A stretch of DNA of 60,973 nucleotides, taken from Novosphingobium sp. FSW06-99. GTDB lineage: Bacteria; Pseudomonadota; Alphaproteobacteria; Sphingomonadales; Sphingomonadaceae. The notes beneath the pieces are model-generated. The model saw only the letters and a list, made by a program, of their open reading frames with translations, was not told where the DNA came from and made no database searches. Positions within the stretch are counted from its first letter, which is position 1, and each line of letters opens with the position of its first letter. Below, piece after piece: positions 16,605 to 25,930 of this stretch. The DNA lies in assembly GCF_001519065.1 (NCBI RefSeq), contig NZ_KQ954259.1:170769-231741 (forward strand). Direction: 5' to 3'. Position numbers and translations under genes: made by a program.

Positions 16605-18179
16605 TCATGCAGAATGTTTACGAAACAGCACGCGATCTTCCGGCCCGAACCCGAACCGCCAGATCATCGTGCAATAGACCCCGATGATCGCGGGGATGCC
16701 CAGCACCATCTCGGCCCATTCGGGCAGGCAATGCACCAGTGCCCCGACCAGTGACGCCGGGACCACCGCCCACACCAGTCCCCAGCGCCAGTTGTTGATC
16801 GGTTCGCCGACAATGCGCGCCAACAACACCGATTTGAGCAGCGAACTCGTCGCCAGCGACAAGGCCATGGCCAGCGCCGCCAGTGCCGCCTGCCACACCG
16901 CCGACAGGCCCGCCGCCTGCCCGGCCAGGATGAACCCCAGCGTCAGCGTGCCCTGCATCACGATCGTGCCCAGGCTGATCCACAAGTTGCGCATCCGCGC
17001 GACATAGATCAGCGCCGCCTCGCTCACCACCGCGGTCGCCGCGACCACTTCGGCGATCAGCAGAAACACCAGCGCCGCCGTGCCCTGGACAAACGCCGGA
17101 CCACCCAGCCCCATCAGCCCGGCGCCGGGAATCGCCAACGCCAGCGCAATGCCGGTCTGTGCCGCGGTAATCCAGAACCCCACCTGGCACACTTGCGCGG
17201 CGATCGCGGCCATGTTGCCGGTGCGCACGTTACGCGTGATCACCGGGCCCAGCACCGGTTCGAAACTCGATTTCAGCTTTTGCGGCAGCGAGGCGAACTG
17301 CTGGGCGAAGTAATAGATCCCCAGCGCCGCCTCGCCGATGAAAAAGCGCAGGATGAACACATCGATCTTGCGCGTGCCCCATTCCACCGCATCGGCACCG
17401 GCCAGCGGCATGTTGCGCAAGGCCAGCCGCATCAGCGCGATCGGCCTTGGCCGCCAGCGTCGGGGCAGGCCATAAGTGCGCACCAGCGCAACCAGCGCGA
17501 CCAGCGTCGCCGCAGAAACCGAGGCAAGATAGGCCAGCGCCAATCCGCCTTCGGGATAGACGAAATAGGCCAGACCTGCCGTGATCGACAGCGTCCACGG
17601 TTCGACCACCGCGCGTGCGCGCACCGTGGTCGCCACGTCGAACCGGAACGCCAGCGCGGCCAGCGCGATATCGCCCACCGCCATCACCCACACCGACAAG
17701 ACCAGCAGGCGTTCGGCCAGGCTGAAATTGCCACGCGGGTACATCGATTCGGGAAACCACCAGATCAGCAGCGACATCACAACCGCCAGCACCGTGGTCA
17801 CCAGCAGCGCATCGGCCACCGCATGGGTCGCGGCATCGGGATCTGCCACCTGCCCCGGGCGCTGTCCCGTGTTCGACCAGCCCGATTCATCGAGTTTCTG
17901 CGCCAGCCCGCGCTTTTGCCCCAAAGTCGCCAGTTGCCCGGCGAATTCGACCATCACCAGCGCCGAGGCAAACCGCCCCAGCGCGCTTGCCCCATAAAGG
18001 CGGCTGGCCAGAAACAGGAACGGGATGCGAGCCACCAGCCGCATCAGGAAACCAAGAATGTTGGTCCGCCCGCCCTGCGCCAGCGCGACGATATCGCCAT
18101 CATCAACCGGCTCGAACGCACTGGCCCCTGCCCCATCCGGCACGGTCAAGTCATTCGGGCTGGCAACCGCCTTAACCAA
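16605..18179 (-). CDS. Polysaccharide/oligosaccharide flippase-family membrane protein
   Basis: A 524-residue polytopic protein resembling Wzx-type flippases of the MATE/MVF superfamily (polysaccharide biosynthesis protein family), with about 12-14 hydrophobic helices and the N-terminal pattern RTNILGFLMRLVARIPFLFL. It probably moves a lipid-linked glycan across the inner membrane; the substrate is unknown and no glycosyltransferase genes are adjacent. A TTG start at 18179 is proposed because AGGGAG lies 8 bases upstream; this overlaps the gpsA stop by 8 bp and suggests coupling. A longer reading frame would run deep into gpsA. Confidence 0.75.
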   Translation of the reverse strand: MVKAVASPNDLTVPDGAGASAFEPVDDGDIVALAQGGRTNILGFLMRLVARIPFLFLASRLYGASALGRFASALVMVEFAGQLATLGQKRGLAQKLDESGWSNTGQRPGQVADPDAATHAVADALLVTTVLAVVMSLLIWWFPESMYPRGNFSLAERLLVLSVWVMAVGDIALAALAFRFDVATTVRARAVVEPWTLSITAGLAYFVYPEGGLALAYLASVSAATLVALVALVRTYGLPRRWRPRPIALMRLALRNMPLAGADAVEWGTRKIDVFILRFFIGEAALGIYYFAQQFASLPQKLKSSFEPVLGPVITRNVRTGNMAAIAAQVCQVGFWITAAQTGIALALAIPGAGLMGLGGPAFVQGTAALVFLLIAEVVAATAVVSEAALIYVARMRNLWISLGTIVMQGTLTLGFILAGQAAGLSAVWQAALAALAMALSLATSSLLKSVLLARIVGEPINNWRWGLVWAVVPASLVGALVHCLPEWAEMVLGIPAIIGVYCTMIWRFGFGPEDRVLFRKHSA

Positions 18180-19191
18180 ACCTGGGCTCTCCCTTGATCG
18201 TCGCATCCTGTTCCGAACGCAGCGGTCGCGCCAGCAGGGCATCGACGATCGCGCGGGCGGGAACCAGTCCCGATACCAGCGCAGCCACTGCCTCTGCAAT
18301 CGGCATGGCAATGCCGCGTGCCCGCGCCAGATCGGCCAGCACCGGCGCGGTGAACGCGCCTTCGGCCACGGTGCGCCGGTCGGCCAGCAGGTCGGGCGCC
18401 CGCGCGCCTTCGCCCAGCGCCTTGCCCAGCGCGAAATTGCGGCTCGACAGCGAATTGCAGGTCAGCACCAGATCGCCCAGCCCCGACAGCCCGGTCAGCG
18501 TCTCTGCCTCGGCACCGAAGGCCAGGCCAAAGCGCACCATTTCGGCAAAGCCCCGGCTGATCAGCGCGGCGCGGGCATTCTGCCCCAGCGCCAGCCCCTC
18601 GACCACGCCCGACGCCACGGCCAGCACGTTCTTGACCGCGCCGCCCACTTCCGCACCGATCAGGTCGTGCGAAAAATAGGGGCGAAAGGTCGCGCGGGCA
18701 ATCGCGGGCGCCAGCCGCTGCCACTGCGCATCGCCACCGGCACAGGCCAGCGTGACCGCCGTGGGCAGCCCGGCAGCCACTTCGTGCGCGAATGTCGGAC
18801 CCGACAGCACGGCCAGGCTGGCCCCCGGCATGGCCGCGCGCGCGACATCGGCCATCAGGCGCCCCGTGCCCGCCTCGATCCCTTTTGAACAGAGCACCAG
18901 ATCGCCGGTGAACGCGGGCATCTGCGCCAGCACCGCGCCCAGCGCCTGTGCCGGGGTGACCAGCAGCACCACCGCCAGCCCGGCCAGATCGCGCGGATCG
19001 GCACTGGCACGGATCGAGCGGTGCAAGGCGACGCCGGGCAGATAGGCCGGATTGGCGCGGGTGTCGTTGATCGCCCCGGCCAGACCGGCCTGACGCGCCC
19101 ACAGCACCACGTCGCGCCCGTCACTCGCCAGCAATTGCGCCAGCGCCGTGCCCCAGGCCCCGGCGCCGATCACGCCGATCGCATTGGTCAT
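18172..19191 (-). CDS. gpsA: NAD(P)-dependent glycerol-3-phosphate dehydrogenase
   Basis: Makes sn-glycerol 3-phosphate from dihydroxyacetone phosphate for phospholipid synthesis. The 339-residue protein opens with the Rossmann motif [18 protein letters not shown] and carries the signature region [17 protein letters not shown] with the catalytic Lys, plus [12 protein letters not shown]. The ATG overlaps the tsaD stop codon as ATGA (19188-19191), so the two genes are translationally coupled. The tsaD-gpsA order is common in alphaproteobacteria. Confidence 0.96.
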   Translation of the reverse strand: MTNAIGVIGAGAWGTALAQLLASDGRDVVLWARQAGLAGAINDTRANPAYLPGVALHRSIRASADPRDLAGLAVVLLVTPAQALGAVLAQMPAFTGDLVLCSKGIEAGTGRLMADVARAAMPGASLAVLSGPTFAHEVAAGLPTAVTLACAGGDAQWQRLAPAIARATFRPYFSHDLIGAEVGGAVKNVLAVASGVVEGLALGQNARAALISRGFAEMVRFGLAFGAEAETLTGLSGLGDLVLTCNSLSSRNFALGKALGEGARAPDLLADRRTVAEGAFTAPVLADLARARGIAMPIAEAVAALVSGLVPARAIVDALLARPLRSEQDATIKGEPRFG

Positions 19192-20237
19192 GCCTTGACC
19201 CCCGCGCCGCGCACCGGCGCGGCATCGGCATCGAGCGGCCAGCGCGGGCGCGCCACAAAGTCGAGCGGATCGAACAGACCGGCGGCATAGCGTTCCGCCC
19301 CGGCCCAGCCGATCATCGCCGCGTTGTCGGTGCACAGGCGCGGCGGCGGCGCCACCAGCGGCAGGCCCGCGCCATCCGCCAGCGTTTCCAGCGCCGATCG
19401 CAAGGCCCAGTTGGCCGCCACCCCGCCCGCCACCACGAGCGCGGTTACTGGCGCGCAGGCCGCGAGCGCGCGGCGCAGCCGGTCGACCAGACAATCGATC
19501 GCCGCCTGCTGGAACGATGCGGCAATATCGGCCGGATCGTACCGCCCGGATTCGTGCGCGCGCAACACCGCGCTCTTCAGTCCGGCAAACGAGAAATGCG
19601 GCTCTGCACTGCCCAGCAACGGACGCGGCAGCGGCACCGCGCGCGGATCGCCCTCACGCGCCAGCCGTTCCACCGCCGGTCCGCCGGGATAGCCCAGGCC
19701 GAGGATCTTGGCGGTCTTGTCAAACGCTTCGCCCAGCGCATCGTCGATCGTGGTGGCCAGCCGCCGATATTGGCCCAGCCCACGCACTTCGACAATCTGG
19801 CAATGCCCGCCCGACACCAGCAACAGCAGATAGGGATAGGCCAGCGCCGGATCAGCCAGGCGCGGCGACAGCGCATGGCCTTCCAGGTGGTTGACCGCGA
19901 TCAGCGGCTTGTCGGCCGCCATCGCCAGCGCCTTGCCGGTGACCAGCCCGACCATCACGCCACCGATCAGGCCGGGGCCTGCCGTGGCGGCAATCGCATC
20001 GATCGCACCGAGCGCGATCCCGGCATCGGCCAGCGTGGCGGCGACCATCGGCGCCAGCACTTCGACGTGCGCGCGCGCGGCGATTTCGGGCACCACCCCG
20101 CCATAAGGGCGGTGTGCGGCATCCTGCGAGGCGATGCGCTGCGCCACCACGCGCGCGTCGAGCGTCGTGCCGGACGTGTCGATCACCGCAACAGCGGTTT
20201 CATCGCACGAGGATTCGATGCCGAGGATCAGAGCCAT
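19188..20237 (-). CDS. tsaD: tRNA N6-threonylcarbamoyladenosine transferase TsaD
   Basis: Transfers the threonylcarbamoyl group to A37 of ANN-decoding tRNAs, together with TsaB, TsaE and TsaC. The 349-residue protein has the N-terminal [15 protein letters not shown], the metal-binding His pair in [40 protein letters not shown] and the C-terminal [12 protein letters not shown]. The start ATG lies 45 bp from the divergent hemC start, so promoters for both genes must be compressed or lie inside the neighbouring genes. Confidence 0.97.
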   Translation of the reverse strand: MALILGIESSCDETAVAVIDTSGTTLDARVVAQRIASQDAAHRPYGGVVPEIAARAHVEVLAPMVAATLADAGIALGAIDAIAATAGPGLIGGVMVGLVTGKALAMAADKPLIAVNHLEGHALSPRLADPALAYPYLLLLVSGGHCQIVEVRGLGQYRRLATTIDDALGEAFDKTAKILGLGYPGGPAVERLAREGDPRAVPLPRPLLGSAEPHFSFAGLKSAVLRAHESGRYDPADIAASFQQAAIDCLVDRLRRALAACAPVTALVVAGGVAANWALRSALETLADGAGLPLVAPPPRLCTDNAAMIGWAGAERYAAGLFDPLDFVARPRWPLDADAAPVRGAGVKA

Positions 20238-20282
20238 GGGGAGCTTTCCCTTAGAGAGAATTGCAGGTACGGCAAGCGGCGC

Positions 20283-21260
20283 ATGACCAGCCCTTCATCG
20301 TCCCTGTCGCCCGACGCCCTGCGCAGCACGCCCTTGCCCACCCGCCCGGTGCGCCTTGGTACCCGGCAATCGCCGCTGGCCATGGCCCAGGCCGAGGAAA
20401 CCCGCGCCCGGTTGTGCGCCGCGCACGGCTGGCCGATCGAGGCGGTCGAGCTGGTTCCGGTGGTCGCCAGCGGAGACCGCATTCTCGACCGGCCGCTCGC
20501 CGAAATCGGCGGCAAGGCGCTGTGGACCAAGGAACTCGACGTCTGGCTGGCCGAAGGCACCATCGACGCCGCAGTCCATTCGATGAAAGATGTCGAAACG
20601 CTGCGCCCCGCCGAACTGATGATTGCCGCGGTGCTGCCGCGCGCCGATGTGCGCGATGTGCTGATCGGTGCGGCCAGTATCGCCGCGATTGCACCTGGCG
20701 CGCGGGTCGGCACCAGCGCGCCGCGCCGCGCCGCGCAAATGCTCCATGCCCGCCCCGATCTGGTGGTGGTATCGTTTCGCGGCAATGTCGCCACCCGACT
20801 CGGGCGGCTGGAACGCGGCGAGGCCGATGTCACGCTGCTGGCCGCCGCCGGGCTCGAACGGCTGGATGTCACGTCGGTCGGCACGCCGCTCGATCCCGCC
20901 ACCTGGCTGCCTGCCCCGGCCCAGGGCGCGATCGGCATCGAATGCCTGGCCGCGCGACACGACCTGATCGCGCTGTTCGACGCGATCGACCATGGCCCCA
21001 GCCACGCCGCCATCCGCGCCGAACGCGCGCTGCTGGCAGGCCTTGGCGGCACCTGCCACAGCCCGATTGCCGTGCATACCCGGCACGACACAATGGCCAT
21101 GCACCTGACCGCCGCGCTGTTCAGCCCGGACGGCGTGCACCGGGTCGATGCCGAACAGCGGGTGCCGCTCGATCGGCCCGAAACCGCGATCGATCTGGCC
21201 CATGCGCTGCTCGCCGCTGCGCCCGCGCCGATCCGCGCGCATTTCAACGGCGCCGGATAG
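20283..21260 (+). CDS. hemC: Hydroxymethylbilane synthase
   Basis: Polymerises four porphobilinogen units in tetrapyrrole synthesis. The 325-residue protein has [68 protein letters not shown] and [11 protein letters not shown], whose Cys should hold the dipyrromethane cofactor. The ATG at 20283 gives an N-terminal extension of about 20 residues before the conserved core. The stop codon is followed directly by the hemD ATG, so the two form an operon. Confidence 0.97.
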   Translation: MTSPSSSLSPDALRSTPLPTRPVRLGTRQSPLAMAQAEETRARLCAAHGWPIEAVELVPVVASGDRILDRPLAEIGGKALWTKELDVWLAEGTIDAAVHSMKDVETLRPAELMIAAVLPRADVRDVLIGAASIAAIAPGARVGTSAPRRAAQMLHARPDLVVVSFRGNVATRLGRLERGEADVTLLAAAGLERLDVTSVGTPLDPATWLPAPAQGAIGIECLAARHDLIALFDAIDHGPSHAAIRAERALLAGLGGTCHSPIAVHTRHDTMAMHLTAALFSPDGVHRVDAEQRVPLDRPETAIDLAHALLAAAPAPIRAHFNGAG

Positions 21261-21941
21261 ATGCGTCCGGTGCTGGTGTTGCGTCCCGAACCGGGCAACA
21301 CCGCAACGTGCAGCGCCGCACGCGCCCGCGGCCTGTCGCCCCACGCCGCGCCGCTGTTCACGTATGCCGCGCGTCCATGGCACCTGCCGGCAGGCCCCGG
21401 CTGGGACGGACTGCTGATCGGCAGCGCTGCCGTGCTGCGCCATGGCGGGGCGGGTCTGGCGGCATTGCAGGCGGTTCCGGTGCATGCCGTTGGCCCGACC
21501 ACCGCACGCGCTGCGCAGGAGGCGGGCTTTGTCGTGGCCCAGACCGGCAGCGGCGGGTTGCAGGCGGTGGTCGGCACGTTGCCCCCCGGCCACTATCTGC
21601 GGCTGGCAGGCGAAGCGCGCGTGCCGTTGCTACCGCCGCCCGGTGTGACAATCGACGATGTGGTAGTCTATGCCGCCCGGCCACAGCCGCTTGATGCCGC
21701 CACGATCGCGCTGATCCGGGGCAATCGGGTGCTTGCGCTGCTCCATTCGGCCGAGGCAGCGCGCCATTTCGCCGGGCAATGTGCCGCGCATGATCTGCCG
21801 CGCGCGCAGATCATGCTGGCCTGTCTGGCGCCCGGAATTGCCAAGGCCGCCGGGGCCAACTGGCAGGCTGTCGCATGTGCGCCACGGCCCGACGACGATG
21901 CAGTGCTTTCCTTGGCGCACCAAATGTGTCAAACAGTGTGA
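21261..21941 (+). CDS. hemD: Uroporphyrinogen-III synthase
   Basis: Closes and inverts ring D of hydroxymethylbilane to give uroporphyrinogen III. The 226-residue protein is a divergent member, as is normal for the family; the assignment rests on the two-lobed pattern (MRPVLVLRPEPGN at the start, DGLLIGSAAVLRHGG, AVGPTTARAAQEAGF, VLALLHSAEAARHFA) and on its ATG immediately following the hemC stop. It is followed by the mitofilin-like gene, an arrangement conserved in alphaproteobacteria. Confidence 0.88.
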   Translation: MRPVLVLRPEPGNTATCSAARARGLSPHAAPLFTYAARPWHLPAGPGWDGLLIGSAAVLRHGGAGLAALQAVPVHAVGPTTARAAQEAGFVVAQTGSGGLQAVVGTLPPGHYLRLAGEARVPLLPPPGVTIDDVVVYAARPQPLDAATIALIRGNRVLALLHSAEAARHFAGQCAAHDLPRAQIMLACLAPGIAKAAGANWQAVACAPRPDDDAVLSLAHQMCQTV

Positions 21942-21974
21942 CTTCGGGGCAACGGATAAAGCGAAAAAGCACGC

Positions 21975-22874
21975 ATGCCGGAAATTACACTCGGTCCAGT
22001 GGCTGATTCGCGCCAGACCAGACGATCAGGCGGTCGCGGTCTTGGTGCGCTGCTAGGTGGGCTTGCGCTGGTTGCGCTGGGCGGTGGGGCCTGGCTCGGC
22101 TGGCATAACGGATGGTTGCACATGGCGCTGCCGCCGGGCGAAAGCCTGGCAATGGCAACGCCCGCCGCCAGTGCCAGCGCGACGACCACCGCGATTGTCA
22201 CGCAGGGCAACCTGATCGCTACCAATGCCGCGCTGGCCGATGCCACCGCGCGGCTGACGGCGTTGCAACAGCGACTGGCCGAATTGAACCAGCAGGCGGT
22301 CGCCGCCTCTGACCAGGCGACTCGCGCAGAGGCCTTGCTGGTGGCATTTGCCACCCGCCGCGCGGTCGAGCGCGGGCAACCGCTGGGCTATCTGGAAACC
22401 GCCTTGCGCGTGCGCTTTGGCGCCAGCCAGCCGACCGCCGTCGACGAGATCGTTGCCGCCACGCAAAAACCGGTGACCATCGGCGGCCTGACCGAAGAAT
22501 TTGCCACGCTTGAACCGCGCCTGGTCAACGGGCCGGCCAACGAAGGCACCTGGGACTGGTTGTCGCGCCAGTTCGGATCGATGTTCGTCATCCGCCACGA
22601 CGACACGCCATCACCTGCGCCCGAAAGCCGCTTGGCGCGGGCGCGCGCCGCATTGGCCGGGCAACGCGTCGATCTGGCGATTGCCGAGGTTGAACGCATG
22701 CCAGGCAAAGATGCCGCCACCGACTGGCTGGCTCATGCGCGCGACTGGGAAAACGCCCAACGCGCGCTCGATCAGATCGAAAGCGCGGCGCTGTCGACCC
22801 CGACGGTGGCCCCGCCCGCAGCCAAGCCGGTCGCCATCGCGCCAGCCTCCGCCGCGCCCGCCCCGGCGCGCTGA
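21975..22874 (+). CDS. Mitofilin/Mic60-like inner membrane protein
   Basis: A 299-residue protein with a cytoplasmic N-terminus, one membrane helix (about residues 23-45, GLGALLGGLALVALGGGAW), a periplasmic coiled-coil region (about residues 85-120, ATARLTALQQRLAELNQQ) and a helical C-terminal part resembling the mitofilin domain. Alphaproteobacterial Mic60 homologues shape intracytoplasmic or crista-like membranes and are often encoded beside hemC-hemD, as here. The final 25 residues are an Ala/Pro-rich tail. Its stop abuts the stop of the convergent UbiH-type gene. Confidence 0.78.
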   Translation: MPEITLGPVADSRQTRRSGGRGLGALLGGLALVALGGGAWLGWHNGWLHMALPPGESLAMATPAASASATTTAIVTQGNLIATNAALADATARLTALQQRLAELNQQAVAASDQATRAEALLVAFATRRAVERGQPLGYLETALRVRFGASQPTAVDEIVAATQKPVTIGGLTEEFATLEPRLVNGPANEGTWDWLSRQFGSMFVIRHDDTPSPAPESRLARARAALAGQRVDLAIAEVERMPGKDAATDWLAHARDWENAQRALDQIESAALSTPTVAPPAAKPVAIAPASAAPAPAR

Positions 22875-24083
22875 TCAGGCCTGCAACAGCGCGGGCAGCT
22901 TTCCGCTCATCCCGCGCGCTTCGTCCATGAAAAACCGCTTGAGCGTGGGGCTGCGCTGCACGCCGGCCATGCCCAGCCGCCGCACCGCCGAAGGCAGCCG
23001 TCCGGGAATGCCGAACAGGCGGGTCAGCACATCGGTCGCGCCAGAAACCATGAACCCGTCGAGCGCGCGCCAGCGTTCATAGCGCCTGAGCACTTGGGCA
23101 TCGCCCGGATCGAGCCCCAGCCGCATGCCTTCGGCCAGCACTTCGGCCAGCGCAGCGACATCGCGCAGCCCCAGATTGAGGCCCTGGCCCGCGATCGGAT
23201 GCATCCCGTGCGCGGCATCGCCAACCAGCACCAGTCGCTGATCCGCAACTTTGGCGGTGTGGTGAAAATTGAGCGGATAGGACGAGCGCGGCGTGGCCAG
23301 CGCGATCGCACCGAAAATGCCGCCCATCCGCCGGGTAACTTCGCCAACGAACGCCGCTTCGGGCAGGGCCAGCGGCCCGGCGGCATCCTTTTCGGCGACG
23401 GTCCACACCAGCGCGCTGCGATGGCGCCCCGCTTCATCGTCGAGCAGCGGCAACAGCGCAAACGGGCCCGCCGGATAGAAGATTTCCCAGGCCACATTGT
23501 TGTGCGGCTTTTCATGGGTCAGCCCGGCAATGATCGCACGGTGGTGATAGTTCCAGCGCGCCGGGGTAAACCCGGCCTCGTCGCGCGTAGGCGACTGGCG
23601 CCCTTCGGCGGCGACCAGCAGCCGCCCGGCCAGCACGCGGCCATCGGCCAGGGTCACCGTGACGCCGTGCGCGCCGCGTTCGCGCGTGGCGACATGGGCG
23701 TTGGGCAGGAACGTGATCAGCGGTTCGCGCGCGGCGACCGCATACATCACCAGCCGCAAGTCGCGGTTGGCGAACATCCGCCCGAGCGAGCCCTCGTCGG
23801 CTTCGGGGCGAAAATCGATCCGCCCCGGTTTCAGCCCGTCGGTCACTGCGATCGCATCGATCGGGCAGCCGCGCGCTGCCAGATCATCGGCCATGCCGAG
23901 ATGGCTGTAGAGGTTCCAGCTCGCGGTCGAAATCGCCGAAGCGCGCCCGTCGAACCCTTGCGCGGTCTGTGTGGCGGGGTCCGAACTGTCGACCACCACG
24001 CTGGCAATGCCTTCGCGCGCCAGTGCGATGGCCAGCGTCATGCCGACCAGCCCGCCCCCCAGAATGACCACATCGGCTGACAT
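22875..24083 (-). CDS. UbiH/UbiF/VisC/COQ6 family FAD monooxygenase
   Basis: Flavin-dependent aromatic hydroxylase, most likely of ubiquinone ring modification. The 402-residue protein has the FAD-binding dinucleotide fold (ADVVILGGGLVGMTLAIALA), the DG motif region GRVLAGRLLVAAEGRQSPTR and the second FAD motif LVGDAAHGMHPIAGQGLNLG. Which ring carbon it hydroxylates cannot be told from sequence. The ATG at 24083 is preferred over an in-frame TTG at 24110, which would overlap the preceding gene by 19 bp. Confidence 0.88.
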   Translation of the reverse strand: MSADVVILGGGLVGMTLAIALAREGIASVVVDSSDPATQTAQGFDGRASAISTASWNLYSHLGMADDLAARGCPIDAIAVTDGLKPGRIDFRPEADEGSLGRMFANRDLRLVMYAVAAREPLITFLPNAHVATRERGAHGVTVTLADGRVLAGRLLVAAEGRQSPTRDEAGFTPARWNYHHRAIIAGLTHEKPHNNVAWEIFYPAGPFALLPLLDDEAGRHRSALVWTVAEKDAAGPLALPEAAFVGEVTRRMGGIFGAIALATPRSSYPLNFHHTAKVADQRLVLVGDAAHGMHPIAGQGLNLGLRDVAALAEVLAEGMRLGLDPGDAQVLRRYERWRALDGFMVSGATDVLTRLFGIPGRLPSAVRRLGMAGVQRSPTLKRFFMDEARGMSGKLPALLQA

Positions 24084-24091
24084 ATCGCTGT

Positions 24092-25798
24092 TCACGGCTG
24101 TGCTCCGCAAGTGGTGCCGGGCCCGGCATCCAGATCAAGACAACGCCCGTCGAACGTACCCGGCGGCGTTTTCAGACCGACCCATGCCGCCAGAGTGGGG
24201 GCAATGTCCACCGTTTCGACAGGGCTGGGCTGTTCAAATGCAGTCAGTCCCTTGCGCCAGAACAGGATCGGCACGCGCCGGTCATAATCCCACGGGCTGC
24301 CATGGGTGGCCACATAGCCAGGGCCGGGCTGGCTCAGCGCCATCACCCCGCGTTTGAGCAGCACCACGAAATCACCCGAGCGCGGCGCATAGAACGAGGC
24401 GCGCGCGCGTTCGATCAGCGTCCAGGTTTCGGGCGAGCCAGTGGGCATCGGCGTGGCCGCCAGTTCGTCGGCGGTGAACACCGCCGCGACTTGCGGTTGG
24501 CCCAGCAGATCGGCGCGCGCCGCTGCGATCGCCGCCGCCTTCTGGTCACGCGTCAGATCGCGCCGCACCCACACATCGCCCGAAGGCCCTTCGGCCAGGA
24601 ACAGCCCATGCGGATCGAGATCGAGCAGCGCGCCGATGCGCTGACTCAGCGCCCTTGGCAACAGCGCAGGATCGGCACGCTGCGCCTGTGGCAGGGCCTG
24701 TTCGCGCAGCCGTTCGGGCATGTCGAAACCGCCGTGATCGGCGGTCAGCACCACGCCATAATCGATCCCGCGCGCATCCAGGCGGGCAAAGAAATCGCCC
24801 AGCGCAGCGTCCAACTGGTGCAACTGGATGCACATCTCGGTGCCTTGCGTACCATAGCCATGGCCGATGTAATCGGTCGCCGACAGGCTGATCGACAGCA
24901 CGTCGGGCGTCGGCCCGCGGCCCAGCCCGTCGGTATCGACCAGCCGCGCCGCCAGATCGAGCACCGCGCGATCGAGCCGGGGTGAGGCGCGAAAGCCGGT
25001 GGCATCGCCGGCCGCCAGGGCAAAGCGCCCGGTGCCGACCGACACCGCCGCCGACGACACCGTGGTCGATCCGGCGGTGACCGCGGTCACCCCGGCGCGC
25101 ACCGCCCGATCGTGCGCGGCGCAATCGCCGGGCAGGTCATAGGCGGGCGATCCGGCGGTCAGCGTGGCGGCAATCGCGGCGTTCTGTGCGGCGACGCCGG
25201 CCGAGGCGGTGGCGCCATCGAGCGTGACAAAGCCCTTGCCCTTCCACCAATAGACTTCATCGATGCGGTGCCCGCCCATCATCAGCGCAGCGCGATCCTT
25301 GCCCGACACCGCGATATTGCGACTGGTCGGCCAGACCGCCTTGATGCGTTCGCCCAGCGTGGGCACCAGCAGATGCCCGACCGAGGCGACATAATCGCCC
25401 GCCACCGCCGCCGTCTTCGTCTCGTCCTCGGCGCAATAGACCGCCTTGTTGGCGCGCGCGACCGACTGGTCGAACCAGGTGTTGGCGATGATCCCGGTGT
25501 GTGCCGGGCGCATCCCGGTCATCAGCGTGGAATGCCCCGGACAGGTCTCGGTCGCGGCGTGCGACTGGAACCCGGATGGAAACACCGCGCCGCCCGCCAG
25601 GCGCGCCATGCCGCCGGTGAAATGCGACCGGTATTGCGCAAACAGGTCGGCGGAAAACTGGTCAATGGCAATCGCGATCACCAGCCGGGGCGCATCGGGC
25701 GCGGGCGGCGCCACCACCGGATCGCGCGCCGCTGCCGGTTGGGCCAGCGGCAGGGCCAGACTCATGGCGAACAGCATGGCTTTTCGGGCGAAAGTCAT
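24092..25798 (-). CDS. Alkaline phosphatase of the Sphingomonas (SPAP/PafA) type
   Basis: A 568-residue exported phosphomonoesterase of the alkaline phosphatase superfamily. A signal peptide (to about residue 24, ending QPAAA) precedes IAIAIDQFSADLFAQY, which holds the first metal ligand. TETCPGHSTLMTG carries Thr85 as the expected nucleophile; this family uses Thr instead of Ser. Later metal-site motifs are TADHGGFDMPE and YVATHGSPWDYD. Enzymes of this group release phosphate from a broad set of monoesters in the periplasm. The gene is divergent from the DsbD-like gene, with AAGGAG upstream of the ATG; no Pho box was seen in the 132-bp spacer. Confidence 0.88.
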   Translation of the reverse strand: MTFARKAMLFAMSLALPLAQPAAARDPVVAPPAPDAPRLVIAIAIDQFSADLFAQYRSHFTGGMARLAGGAVFPSGFQSHAATETCPGHSTLMTGMRPAHTGIIANTWFDQSVARANKAVYCAEDETKTAAVAGDYVASVGHLLVPTLGERIKAVWPTSRNIAVSGKDRAALMMGGHRIDEVYWWKGKGFVTLDGATASAGVAAQNAAIAATLTAGSPAYDLPGDCAAHDRAVRAGVTAVTAGSTTVSSAAVSVGTGRFALAAGDATGFRASPRLDRAVLDLAARLVDTDGLGRGPTPDVLSISLSATDYIGHGYGTQGTEMCIQLHQLDAALGDFFARLDARGIDYGVVLTADHGGFDMPERLREQALPQAQRADPALLPRALSQRIGALLDLDPHGLFLAEGPSGDVWVRRDLTRDQKAAAIAAARADLLGQPQVAAVFTADELAATPMPTGSPETWTLIERARASFYAPRSGDFVVLLKRGVMALSQPGPGYVATHGSPWDYDRRVPILFWRKGLTAFEQPSPVETVDIAPTLAAWVGLKTPPGTFDGRCLDLDAGPGTTCGAQP

Positions 25799-25930
25799 GA
25801 CCTTTGGGCTCCTTGTGGGGTCTGGCGCTGGACTCGGGAGGCGCGGCTACTTATCTGTGCGGCGCAAATGCCCCCCGGCATCGCGCGGCGCAAGGGGGCG
25901 TGCACCATTGGACCGCCGCGAGAGATCCCC